DNA from: Hypomesus transpacificus
Lineage: Eukaryota; Chordata; Actinopteri; Osmeriformes; Osmeridae
Assembly (NCBI RefSeq): GCF_021917145.1
Contig: NC_061061.1
Coordinates: forward strand, 11,086,494 to 11,150,493
Direction of reading: 5' to 3'
Length of the DNA stretch: 64,000 bases
The translations under genes and the position numbers were made by a program. This document shows, piece by piece, positions 44,595 through 55,982 of the stretch. Numbering within the stretch: the first letter of the stretch is position 1; each line of letters opens with the position of its first letter. Under the pieces are notes generated by a model. It did not search any database. It was not told where the DNA came from and saw nothing but the letters and a program-made list of their open reading frames with translations.

Positions 44595-47500
44595 TTACAG
44601 GTAGTGATTGAAGATGGTTTCATATTTCTCCTGTTTCCCTGACGTGACGTTAGGCTCTCCATTCTCCATGACAAAGTCCTGAGAATACAAGATAAACATC
44701 CGTTTTCCCAGCCAACCACACTGTGTAATATTAATGTTTTCAAAATGATTTATCCAAAGCGTTCGGCATTTTACTTCCTAAAACAATGTCTGACCTCCAA
44801 ATCCTCCAATGAGGCGCTGCCGTCCTCCACCTTCTGACCAATCCCATGACTGAAGCTCATGTAGCGTTCCTGTCCATAAACAGATTTTTCATCCATATGT
44901 GCCCTTATTGATGAATCAACTAACGAAACCCTTCAGCTAGTTAAAGCAAACACCACTGACAGCTTTCAACACATTCCTTTTACCAGTGAATTTGAATTAC
45001 AATTGCAATCATAAGAGGTGGGCAAGATGAGCCTCTACATAGCATTTCCACTAAGAACAACGACCATATTTGGGCTTTTCAAGTCACAGCCAGGACTGCT
45101 CTGCCTCACACACATCCAGGTAGGAAGGGTAGAGGTTGGTGACTACCTTGACCATATTGGTGACCACTCCTTCTTCTATGATGCGGACGGCGTTCCTCAG
45201 GCCGCGGGCGAAGGCGTCCATTGCACCAACGTGGGAGATAAACATGTCATCCAGGTCTGTAGATTCCCGACGCACCTTGGCATCAAAGTTCAGTCCTCCA
45301 GGCTGCAGTCCACCCTGCTCTATCACCGTCTGAAGATGAGGGGCCAAACTATTATTAAGACCTGGCTAGCGAGTTATATAGTTAAGGCATAGTGTGTGTC
45401 TAACTATATAGGTTGAGTATAGAATTCCAATAAAGATGTATTGTATTGGGTTCTGTTTCACCTTCATGACCATGGTGGTGTTTCTGATGTCCATGGGGAA
45501 CTGGTCTGTGTCCCAGCCCAGGTCAGGAGAACCCGTGTTAGAGTCAACAGAACCCAGCATACCAAAGCTGCCCACCAGGGAAACATTCTTTGGTGGAACA
45601 GTTTATGGGTGCACTTGATTTAGCAGTTATTGCATTCCAGCTTAGGGTTTCAGAAGACATGCAGTTGGTGTCATTGTTTCGACAGAATTAAATCAAACTT
45701 TACATTAAAAAGGCATTGTTTTTCTACACAATGAAAATGTATCTGAAAACGTCAATTTTCCCCACTGGACAGGCCATGTGATGGCAGTAGACATGAGAGA
45801 CTTAATAGCTTACACAGAGGCCATCACAACATCGTGTTCATAGGAGTGGCCAGCCAGCGTGGTGTGGTTGGGCTCGATGTTCAGCTTGAAGTGGCTGTCC
45901 AAACCAAAGTGCTTCAGGAAGCCAATGACACTCATGGCATCTGGAAAACAAGTTGCAGAACTAAAGAAAAATAATGTCATAGAAAACTAATAACTAGCTT
46001 TAGAGCAACTTTCATGTGAAATAGTGTGTGCTCTACTGAGCATCTTACCATAGTCATACTGATGCTTGCAGGGCTCTTTGGGTTTGGGCTCAATCAGAAA
46101 CTGACACTTCAAGCCAATCTTTTCTTTGTACTCTGAAGACACAGTCAGGTTCTTAAATCATACGCAACTACCAGAAAACAAACACTTAAAGAGTCAAATG
46201 TATTGAGCAGTGGTATTCTATTGAGTACAGCACCGGTACTCACTGACAGCCATTTTGAAGAAATTGGCCATGTGTTTGAGTTCAGCTGCCACATCAGTGT
46301 TGTGTATGGACAGAAAGCCCTCTCGGCCTCCCCAGAACACTGCAAGATTAAAACACCAGGGACACTGTCGGTTGGGATTGGCTCAAAACACAGGTTTGAA
46401 TCAATCCCCTCTTTCTATTATTTGTGTACCAAAGTTCTCTGCCCCCAGCTTCTTAGCTACATCCAGTCCTTTCTTCACCTGGGCCCCAGCGTAGGCTAGC
46501 ACATGACTGTCTGGGTTGGTGGCTGCACCATTCATGTACCTACAAGTCGCAAACATCCAATTCAAAAGTTGGTCAGGTGAAGAATCAATACTATCAGAAT
46601 AAAGTGGGTTTATCATTATGAAGATAAAATGCATCATTCACTCTTAAAATATTCTCTAGGTTTTCCCCTTGTCACAGGGGCACGTCTATAAGATTGTGGT
46701 TGTTTTTGGAGTGAACTGTGCCTTTAAGCCCATATAGCTCGGGCCTGTAAGTGTTCTTATGAGAGGGAACCAGACCTTGGGTGGGCAAACAGGTTACAAG
46801 TGACCCAGAGGACCTTGACCCCGGTCCTGTTCTGAAGCTGCAAGGCTAGGTCCGTCATCTCATCCAGGTTTCTGTTGGACTCCTCCAGGCTGCTGCCCTC
46901 TGGGGCCATGTCCCTGAACACGGGTGCATTTGATTTAACTTCCCTTGCTTTCTGTTACTTTGGCCATCATTGCAGAACAATGGCTCAAACACAATGTTAA
47001 CTCACAACAAACAACATGAGAAAAGAATGATGTTAGTAGTTACAGTATACATTACGATACCTGTCATGAAATGTGTAGTACTTGACCTGTAGAAAAGACA
47101 AACATACACCCAATTCTATATTAACATTAACAATAGAGTAAAAACCACAAACTGATAACAGCATGTGATCTCATCCTGAAGCATGCACGGATCCAGTAGA
47201 GTCATGCATTGATGATGCATTGACTGTGGCAGTATGAGAGATCCAGGAGGAAGAGATGCTGTGAGGCTAGGTGGAGTTGAACTCACGCCCAATTTGGTGA
47301 AGAACTCAAAAGCAGCATGGAGCCTCTTCCTGGCTGCCTCCATGGGGGTTCCCTCATTCCACGATCTCTGGAGGGTGGGGAACCCAAACGGGTCAGCACC
47401 TTGCAGGTGGAGGGTACAACATAAGTATTATGTAAACTGTGAGAGAATTGGCATGTACATGCCTTTTGTTTGTGTGTATAAAACATTACGTGCGTGAGAG

Positions 47501-48103
47501 TGGGGTCCATTACCAGTTCCACAGAAGGAATGCCAGTAACAGACAGAGAATCTCAGCCAGTCCTCCATCTTCCTTCCCAGCAGCACCTGCACAAAGGGAA
47601 CAGAAACACAGGACGTCATGACCACTGATTAAAAGGTCAAAATCATAACCTGCACAAAGTATTCATACCGACTTCAGTCTGTTGTTAGCCATTAGTGCCA
47701 TTCACACACCAATTCTCTCACAGCCTACCTCTTCTGCACTGTAGTGCTTGAAGCACAAGACGTCTCGTGGCCCTGCGTTCGGAACATATGGAATCTTCGG
47801 AATACCTGGGTGGAAAAGCCACCGTTATATTAAATAATCACGACGACACTACGGCTCTAGTATTGTGTCATGCAAGGCAGTAATTGCCATTTTGACCATC
47901 TGACTTCAATAAACCTACATTTTATCACACTTATGCAGGCGAGAAGTTTTACTTCCAGCCAGACAAATTGCCTGAATGTGTTTGCAGCTGCAGTGGGTGG
48001 TGCTGCTTTTTAGAAGACGAAATCCAAACCAATGTGTTGATGAAACAGAATGGATTGCTTAGATCCGATAATTACCAGCAAAGAATTCAGTCTCGGTTGC
48101 CAT
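44595..48103 (-). CDS. Xylose isomerase, intact, 445 aa, 14 exons
   Basis: Interconverts D-xylose and D-xylulose (and glucose/fructose) in known homologues, using two divalent metals. Exons in transcript order: 48076-48103, 47729-47805, 47514-47586, 47287-47399, 47061-47086, 46776-46913, 46430-46539, 46244-46339, 46049-46132, 45816-45940, 45462-45587, 45147-45329, 44795-44869, 44595-44678. Phase closes to 445 codons plus TAA, the usual length of class II enzymes. Start [14 protein letters not shown] resembles known N-termini; no signal peptide, so cytosolic. Catalytic landmarks are present: [13 protein letters not shown] (His104, Asp107), LIEPKPKEP (Glu235, Lys237), [25 protein letters not shown] and LNFDAKVRR (Asp348). 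Two donors are less usual (gtctgg after 46776, gtgtaa after 45816). Fully vertebrate-style introns argue against contamination. A minus-strand AATAAA (44442-44447) ends a short 3' UTR. Confidence 0.95.
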
Positions 48104-48129
48104 TTGAAACTTCTCAGTCAGACTCAGAT

Positions 48130-48262
48130 CGTCAAACCTCTGTTTATGGACAGGAACGCTACACGAGCTTCATGTGATTGGTCGAAAGGTAGAGGGCGAC
48201 AGCGCCTCATTGGAAGATATGGAGGTCGAAGTTGAAGTAAAACATGTTTATCATCATCAATG
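48130..48262 (+). pseudogene. Inverted, decayed copy of the penultimate xylose isomerase exon with flanking intron
   Basis: Read on the plus strand, 48137-48232 (from ctgtttatggacaggaacg onward) matches, base for base with few changes, the minus-strand sequence of exon 44795-44869 plus intron on both sides. Shared blocks include tttatggacaggaacgctac, cagcgcctcattgga and gaagtaaaa on the far intron side. A small deletion after 'gagcttca' breaks the frame. Because intron is included, this is a DNA duplication, not a retrocopy. It lies just upstream of the gene's own ATG at 48103, so it sits in the 5' UTR or promoter. Confidence 0.85.
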
Positions 48263-48535
48263 CAACATTCCTTGCTGTAGGCCTACATCCTAAACATTGT
48301 TGTTAATTACTGTCACTTTGGATCAAGGTGTTGTCTAAATGAATACTTTAGTATATAATTGTACAGTGTAATTGGTTGCTAAAGATGTTGTGTATCCGAG
48401 TTTGCTGTCAATAATTAAAGTGATTCCGGTCTTTTAGTGAGAAAACTCTAAATACTATTGTATATCATTCTTATAAATCGTTTTTCTCAACAATATCAGT
48501 TGAATCTCAATATTATGTTTGTTTGCGTCAATCTA

Positions 48536-48612
48536 GGTACATGGGTGGAGAGTACCTCTCTGAGTCCCTGATAAAGTACCATGAAGTCCGCCATAATATC
48601 CAGAAGTGGTAG
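48536..48612 (+). other. Exon-like orphan stretch, unidentified
   Basis: After a possible acceptor (aatctag) the frame YMGGEYLSESLIKYHEVR... runs about 24 codons to a TAG at about 48610. The residue mix is protein-like and not low complexity, but no partner exon and no family is recognised. It could be a remnant of another gene or chance. It lies in the 48.1-49.0 kb spacer. Confidence 0.25.
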
Positions 48613-48844
48613 GCTGCATGACGTTATTTTATCGTTTCATGGACATCGTTATTGTGAACATTTCCTCCTCCACAAAGACATTGCAAAAAAGGTAAAGGAG
48701 AGGTACCTATGATATGCACCAGAGGGCGTTCAGAGACCCTTGCCGAGGAACAGCCAGACCCACCCCTGTAAAAGGCCAGGACCACGTCACCGGCTAGCTT
48801 GCCATGACGAACCATCATTGTGTTTACCCAATTTTACACAATAC

Positions 48845-48945
48845 AAAAACAAACAACAAAGCATTTTCTTTTAACCTTTGCAATGTGGGGAGTCTGAGAC
48901 AGCCGAGAGTTAAAAGAAAATGCTTCACTTTGTTTGTGTATGCGG
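48845..48945. repeat. Fold-back inverted repeat
   Basis: aagcattttcttttaac (from about 48860) has its exact 17-bp reverse complement gttaaaagaaaatgctt about 35 bases downstream. The arms extend imperfectly outwards through caaacaacaa / ctttgtttgt. It could be a small MITE-like element or a stem-loop. Confidence 0.7.
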
Positions 48946-49029
48946 TACAGTTGTCGCAATACGACGGTGGGTCACAATGACCTGAATATAACACCAGGGT
49001 TAAATCCACACTTAGGGCAGCGGACCCAT

Positions 49030-49708
49030 GTTCAACATCTGATATTTATTTCAATTACAATGGAGCTTTTACAAAATATCTGATGCAGAAACATCAACCA
49101 AAGAGTAGAAACAGCACGGGACACCATACACACACCCATAAATATACATTGACATACATCAGAGTAGCACACATGACCCATCCGTACTGTCTGGACACTC
49201 CAGGTGAAGACAACAAACATTCACAGCAGAAAACCCTCTCCATGTGCACAGTTGGAGCCCTATATGATGTCCCTCAGTACCCTACAGAGTGCACCACAAC
49301 ACCCATCCCTTTGCACGTTACGAAATTATAGTTTGCATTGGTTAATAGGATTCTCATACTGTGTTACAGTTGTTTATGTAATAAACAACGCCTAGGTTTG
49401 CATAATAGAATGGAAGGCAAAACAAATACCACCAAATACCAGGCACTGTAGTATGAGGCACTTGTGCACCTAACAAGACTGGTTTGGCATCATGAGGCTT
49501 GGTACATGAAAACAGCACTGTGCTCTGCAGTACTGTACAACAGTGTATGTGAATGTGACGTTAGGATATGAAAGTGGGATTGTACTGTGTGTGTGTGTAT
49601 TCCTACCTCTCTGGTAGTGTGTGTGTGTGTCTACCTAGCCATTTCCCCATCTATCTGAGTGTGTGTATGCCTATCACTCTGTGTGCGTGTAAGAGAAGGA
49701 AGGCTCTG
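49030..49708 (-). other. rnf144b: rnf144b 3' untranslated region (predicted)
   Basis: No coding signal between the rnf144b stop and a minus-strand AATAAA (plus tttatt, 49045-49050). It contains (GT)n-rich sequence at 49587-49690. Confidence 0.5.
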
Positions 49709-52700
49709 TTATGCGTTGGGGTCCATCTGGCTGGGCTCTGTCTGGCTGGGCTCCTCCTTCTTCTTCTTCTTCTTCATCCTCTTCCTCATCTTGGAGCCCA
49801 CGCAGGGCTTACACACGCAGCACAGGATGCAGGGGGAGGCCAGCAGCAGGAGGGGGGAGGTCACCAGCACCACCACACTCACCCCAACCAGGATCCCCAC
49901 CACCTCAGCAACACAGGACACACACACGGGTGTCAACACACAACAGAACCACATGCCATACAACCACACTGCCATTTTCTTACAGGTCTGTGTATGAGCC
50001 TGTAATACATCATGTGATGTAAATGATGTATAACATTGTAGATGCAGATTCATAACACTGTGTAGATAAACAAACCAAAGTGAAGAAAGGGGCAGGGAGA
50101 AAAGTGTCACCCTAAATGGTGTCGTAGTGAAACCGCAGTCACCTGTGTCCGGTTCCACATGACGGAGGCTCGTGAGTGTCCCAGCTTATTTCTGCAGGGG
50201 CCCTTGTCATAGTGTCTCAAGAATATGTCCCCCTGCAGACAGGCACAAAGGAGTGTAGTATGTAGTATACAGTCTAGTATATATTCATATGGAGAGTAAA
50301 GTATGTTTAACACTAGAGTATGTACCACGTTCTGCAAGTTGGAAGGATGATCATGGGGAAGACACAACCACACTCTGACTCACAGTCTGTGGTAGGTCCC
50401 AAGTGAGTGGGAGTGATGATTAAGTAGAGTATGTAAAGTATAAACAAATCCAGGGGAGAAGAGCACTAGACTTACATCCAGGCTCTGGAGACAGTACCAA
50501 CAGAAGGTGTGTTTGCAGCTTTTACACAGCATCTGGGCACAGCCCTGGTTCCTCTCTATGTAGACGCCACACATGGGACACTGCTTAATGGGGGGGTCTG
50601 CCTCGCCGCAAGACTGGGCCCTGGAGACCGGAGGGGCAGGGGGGAAGAGGAGGGGAGGGGAGAAGGGGCAAGAGGTTGAATCTTGGAGCACTGATGTTGG
50701 AAAGGCCAAACCTGTTTTTAGCAGTGTGCTCGGTTTATGCACTTACGGCTGTACCAGAATAGCCCATTTATTTGTGGAGGAGACTCTGAGGGCTGATTGA
50801 GGGAGCAGCTCTGTGCAAATATGTGTTTAAAGGGTGAGGTGCTACACAGTAACACAACAAAGATTACGGTTGTCAAACAGCCTAATAAAGTTGTATGATA
50901 TTGACTGATTAGGGGGGGGGGGGGGGTGTCACATGAAAGGAATATAAATGAGTCCGGTGCAGGGTGTGCTGGAGGGCATTCGTTGATGCGTCACGTCCCC
51001 GAGTTTGGTGACGAGACCAGACTACAGCAGGACGCTTCCATATCGACTGACCTTCCGCCAGAGGAAGGGGACATCATGGGCGGCAGCTCCAAGCAGGAGT
51101 GCCCGCTGTGCCAGGCTCCTCGGCACCCGGAGCAGAAGACGGCGTGGCAGGCCTGGCAGGGCACCGACGTGGGCCTGCCCTCCGTAGAGGGCCCCACAGA
51201 GCACACAGCCTGGCACTCCAGCACCGGGCACCACACCTTACTGGGGTCCAGCTGCACCCCTGGAAGAGAAGGTGGGGGTGGGGGGTCAGTAGAGCACATG
51301 CTGTTTGGCTATGTGTGCAACCAACTGAATATATACAAATATGAACCCTACATACTGAAAACCCCGATATATACAGTGTGTACCCTAAACATTGACTGAA
51401 GTAAAATTGAAGAATCGAGTATGGTGTGAGTGAAAAATAGAAGTGTGCCTCCACAAAACTACTGCGGGAGAGTTTGTCAAGATGAACTAGAGTTACGACA
51501 GCAGCCTTGCTGGAGCAGGAACAGGAACAGAAGGAGTAGGGGCAACAAACCCCACAATATGCCAGGCATGTAAAGTGTCTCCCTTATGGGATTGTTCAAT
51601 GTAGCACCACCAGATGGTATGGGACCTGAAATAGCTGGCCAGACACCGGTATGCTAATTCAACAGGGCTGTACCTCGCTCAAACCTCAGCCGCTGGTACA
51701 GCTCCACTTGTTCTGCAGAGACGAAACAAGCGATCTGCAACCACAGACAAAACGTGCATTCGATTTTCATCGTTTTTTATTTTGTGTCAGCAAGAAGTTA
51801 CACTGGGATGTATATTTTTCAAGTGAACTCTTCCTGGTTGTGTTACTCAGAGCAGCATTTTTTATTCTGCTGCTGGGGTTTGCCCAAGTCAACAACTTGG
51901 GTTTGCCCTGCGCCACATATATGCCATGCGCAAAAGTTGATAAACTTTCAAATGGAAAGGCATTTCGTGCTGATGGGGTCTACTGTTAGGGACTGGGAGG
52001 TGCTGAGACTGTACCCTCTGGTCAGCGCCTATGACGTACCTCAGAGTCCAGCAGAGCTCCAATCTTCTGACAGGCCATGTCAGGACAGGTGATGGGAGCA
52101 CCCCCGCCATCCCGGATGGCGAGCCGGACATACTGCTGCAGACACTGGGACAAGGAGACGGACAGCAGGGTTAGCAACGCTGTCCTGATTGGAGAACAAT
52201 GTGCGATTCATCACCAGCCATTAACATAGGAAACCATATCATGGGGTGGAATGGTGGGGAGGTGGTTGGGGATGAGGAAGGACGAGGGGAGGAGGAGGGT
52301 GTGGAGAAAAACAAGGTGGGGGAGGAGGGGGAGAACCAGCGAGATCAGGTTTATTCTCTCTGGAGCCAAACTGGCAACAGTGTTCTTTTGTTTACACTAC
52401 GGCTATGGCTGTGGATGACCTTAGCGCCAGGCTATCTGCTCTAACAGCTCAGACGAGGAGGATGACAGACGGACAGAGATTAACACCTGGCAGTGCCAGC
52501 TTTAGAAAAACACTGTCAGTCTCTGCATCTCAGGCTAATATAGACATGAAGCAGAATGCAGAAGAAGAGGATGACTGGTAGCCTACCTACCAGAGTACAG
52601 AAGACACAGTCGCAGGTGTTCAGTTTAGCAGTCGCCACCGGGGGTTTCTCACTAAGGCACAGCTTGCAGTAGACGACAGAGTGGGGGGCTGAGGCTGGGG

Positions 52701-52896
52701 AGAGGGTTGGGGCACGTGTTGGAGTTGAGGCGGGGGAAAAGGCTTGGGAAAGCCCTAGGGTGAGGGCAGTAGCTGGGGCTGGGGAGACAGCTGGGGGAAG
52801 GGTGGGAGATGAGGCTGGGGAGAGGTCTGGGGCTGTAGCTGAGGATAGGGCTGGGGCTGGAGCTGAGGCTGGAGTCTTGGTAGTACAGTTGGCCAT
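49709..52896 (-). CDS. rnf144b: RNF144B-type RBR E3 ubiquitin ligase, 369 aa, 7 coding exons
   Basis: RBR ligases pass ubiquitin through a RING2 cysteine; RNF144B is a membrane-anchored member linked in mammals to p53-dependent cell-death control. Exons in transcript order: 52591-52896, 52040-52144, 51674-51734, 51052-51259, 50476-50620, 50143-50232, 49709-49903; phase closes. RING1 starts at Cys77 (YCKLCLSEK...[14 protein letters not shown]). The IBR region holds [12 protein letters not shown] and WHSGHSC. RING2 is [18 protein letters not shown]...CWYCLQSLD (from about residue 241). [28 protein letters not shown] and the single transmembrane helix ([21 protein letters not shown]) match RNF144B better than RNF144A. 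The tail is Lys-rich. Odd: about 70 N-terminal residues are Pro/Ala/Ser/Thr repeats, absent from the mammalian proteins I know. It is divergent from the CARD-like gene. Confidence 0.92.
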
Positions 52897-52923
52897 GGTG
52901 GAGTCTTAGCGTCAGTCAGCTAG

Positions 52924-52983
52924 CTAGCTGTTAGCTGCTTTTAGCCCTTGTGTCTGGGTGAAGGGTGAAATGATGTCCTCCAT
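52924..52983 (-). other. rnf144b: Upstream ORF in rnf144b 5' UTR
   Basis: After a plausible acceptor (cctcctag, exon start about 52990), an ATG at 52983 opens 19 codons (MEDIISPFTQTQGLKAANS) and stops at 52924, 28 bases before the main ATG at 52896. If transcribed it would reduce initiation at the main start. Confidence 0.45.
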
Positions 52984-52990
52984 GTTCTTG

Positions 52991-54687
52991 CTAGGAGGAA
53001 AATACACACACATAGCAACCTTATCATCACACATTGTACTGCTGTGAGGATTTAGGATTATACACTGCCTCGCGTGTTATCACTTCCTGTTATTGGAGAT
53101 AGTGCCCTTTATTCTACCTTGGCTGAGTTAACAACATTAATACTGTGTGTGTGTGTGTGTGTGTGTTTGTGCGTTGGCTTAATCATTGTCTAGATCCGTG
53201 ACGTAGGATGCAACACATTTGTTACAATGTAGATAAAAAGCATTAACTTGACAGTGCTTTCCCGAAAAAGCAACATACAAACGTCACTGTAACTCTATCA
53301 CTAATTTACAAAACACACTGAGCTGGCCATCTGAGATATGAATGGTTCTGGGCCACATCCGTTCTTTTGTCTGACAAAACTCCAGATCGATCTGCAACAA
53401 GATCATTAAACATGGTGGGAGACAAAGGTGGAATATATTAAACCTGCTGTATGTTAGAGAGGACAGAACCACAGTCACAATATCTGATCTCCAATTGCGA
53501 GGGGCACAAGGAATTACACCATAATCTAGGATTAGCATGGATTATATAATGAATGTGGTGGGTGCTAGCAGTCCAGGGTCATGAAAAATAGCAAAACCCA
53601 TTTGGCAGGATTGCTGGCCAAAAAGATGTCGATCCCCCTTTCTCCCCACACGGCACGACGGGTGAAACTGGCACAGAGACTCGTACCAGCCAGATCAATA
53701 GAGCTGGCATCACCGTCCCACATTCTCTGGGCACCTCTGCCCGCTATTGATCAGTGGCTCACGTGCGAAACACTGATACTCACGCTTGAACGGGCACGTA
53801 TCTTTCTGCACTGTCACGGTGGAGAGCGGGTCTGCAGTGTGTGTGTGGAGCTCAGCGGAGGATACATCTCACCACAGACTGCCAGTAGTTCCCTGCCACC
53901 ACTAAACAAGCCACTATCAAACCGATTGCCAGTCCTCAGGAAACAGTGTGTCTGTATTCATTTCCATGTAATCCTAAACATGCAAATGAACACAAAGACA
54001 CCCCTAGAGTCAAGGAAGGGAATTTCCACTATCCTACTGGAATGTCCTGGATTTACGCAATCGGTTTTGCTTTGATTATTGCAAAATATTCATGTTTAAA
54101 AATCCCCAAAAGCAAATAGTGTGGAACAAGTGCGAGACATTTCAAACATCTATCATTCACTGTGATTTATTTATTTTTGTACTTAGTAGAATCAGCTATA
54201 CATGAGCCTGTGTAGATAGTGAGTACTGAGACTGCCGCCCAAAAGACCTGTGCTGCATGGATCAAGGTGTAAATGGCATTCCAGCTAGTTAGGGATCAAA
54301 GCCTCATTGTGCCCTACACGAGCAGAAACTGAAAAACAAATCAGTTGTGAATCGTTGCCCTACGTGGTGACAGTGAGAAAGAGAAAGAGAAAGAGAGAGA
54401 GATACGAATTTGTCACAAATTGAGTATGTGATTACTGTGCAGGTGGGAATAACATGTTTAAACAAAAAATCTGAGAGGCTTTAATTAGCATCTTGGTAAG
54501 TAAATTATTGACATAACTGGCACTCCTGAATTGCCAAGGTTGTACTGGAATAGGTCAACACGAATTTAGCATTTGTTTACATACAAAAACAGCATAGGCC
54601 TACACGGTTTACCAACAGATATAATATTTATTTTGATGACATCTGCCAGAAAATGTGGAATCTGACAGAAAAGGGGAAATAGCTTAC
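52991..54687 (-). other. rnf144b: rnf144b first intron (predicted)
   Basis: Between the predicted 5' UTR exons no gene is recognised. It contains (GT)n at 53141-53165 and a GA-rich tract near 54372-54405. Frames such as 53581-54075 plus show no family signal. Confidence 0.4.
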
Positions 54688-54870
54688 CTTCCCAGTCGAC
54701 CACTGCGTATGCGAGCCTCGGATCAACCAGCCGCAGTGCTTCTGCTATGACACAGACACATCTGTTGACACACAGCAGTCACCTACGAAAAACCTACACC
54801 TGCCGCGACTACCATTAGTGCCGCCTACTAGCACGACCCCGGGTGTAACAGAAACTCGCGGAGTGCCAAG
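54688..54870 (-). other. rnf144b: Candidate non-coding first exon and promoter side of rnf144b
   Basis: On the minus strand GACTGGGAAG|gtaagct is a strong donor with exon end at 54688. Upstream sequence is CpG-containing (ccgcgac, gcgagcc, ctcgcgg). The 5' end is not determinable. Confidence 0.4.
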
Positions 54871-54902
54871 CCCATAACCTGTGTTTCGAGTTAGGCGGAT
54901 AT

Positions 54903-54908
54903 GTGTGT

Positions 54909-54939
<31 letters not shown>

Positions 54940-54941
54940 AG

Positions 54942-55039
<98 letters not shown>

Positions 55040-55080
55040 CGAGAGAGATATAGAGTCAGAGAGAGAATGAGAGAGAGAGA
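54903..55080. repeat. Compound (TG)n(GA)n microsatellite in divergent promoter region
   Basis: (TG)n (54903-54949) runs into about 40 GA units (54950-55031) and then interrupted GA. It lies between the rnf144b 5' exon and the CARD-like gene. Confidence 0.95.
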
Positions 55081-55680
55081 GTCAACCAGCCCCAGCCTGC
55101 TATCCACCAGCTGCTTCGCGGATCAGGAAGTGAAAAGCATGTTTATGGAGGGTTCCCTCCATGCTGCCCCCCGTGGTGGGTGGCAACTAGGGTCAAACCT
55201 TATCTTCTCTGTATCAACAACAACAAAAATCGACATGTATTCTCTTACAATATGAACATACGCTAAACAAGAACGTGGTGTCGTGCCCTATAAAACATAA
55301 ACATCTAAATGTCAAACACCGCTGCTCTCATCTGGATCAGACTGTTTCATACAGGTCTACACATAACTTTATGTCCGCGGTAATAGTTATGTATTTGTGA
55401 AACTTTAACTTCAACAAAATAATCACAGGCCAAGTAAGTGCATTTCGGCTACGTGAAGGGTGTTTCATGTCTAATATCTTTGTTTAGGCCTATATTTGGA
55501 AAATGCTTTAATTAACATGACGGGACACATGTTTTGACAGAGAATAATCTTGGGGCAAAACGGGATTTGAGCTTTAAAACGATGTAAAGATTGATTGCAC
55601 ATGGTGCACCCGTTTACGTAATTTAGATAATTATTTAGGACTACTGTATGTTGCCTGTCATCCAAAGCACAAGACAAAGT

Positions 55681-55743
55681 GAAACTAAAAACACCACAAA
55701 ACATTTTGGTTGAACTGAAAGGGAAAACACCTAGGAAATTCCC
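55681..55743 (+). promoter_or_regulatory. IRF-type (ISRE) and NF-kB-type sites upstream of the CARD-like gene
   Basis: GAAAGGGAAA at 55717-55726 fits the IRF core GAAANNGAAA. GGAAATTCCC at 55734-55743 is a perfect kB decamer (reverse complement GGGAATTTCC). A near-ISRE, gaaactaaaa, is at 55681-55690. The two full sites are 7 bases apart and about 240 bases before the predicted ATG at 55983. Such pairing is typical of antiviral and inflammatory promoters. The other parts of 55.1-55.98 kb show no gene. Confidence 0.55.
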
Positions 55744-55982
55744 TAACTAGTTGTTTAGAACAGTCCCAAAAACGGATCCGAAGTCGGTTGTCTCATTACA
55801 TCTCTGAAAGGATGCTTAACATAATCGAAAGTAGCAAACAGATTCTAGACCCTTTTATCAATATCTAGAAATTCGTACACATGCGTCATAGAACGGAAAT
55901 TTGGCAGTGCTTGATTTAATTTGTGGCCTATTGTAATTCTGACACGTCTCAGAGATGTTTGATACATATTTCGGAGCCAGCA

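Noticed and set aside
48624-48818. Minus-strand frame starting MMVRHGKLAGDVV as a gene
   Set aside because: No recognisable family, no partner exon in phase, and it lies beyond the predicted rnf144b polyA site; possible but unsupported.
53581-54075. 164-residue plus-strand frame as a gene
   Set aside because: Residues are not low complexity but no family, start context or splice partner is evident; lies in the predicted first intron of rnf144b.
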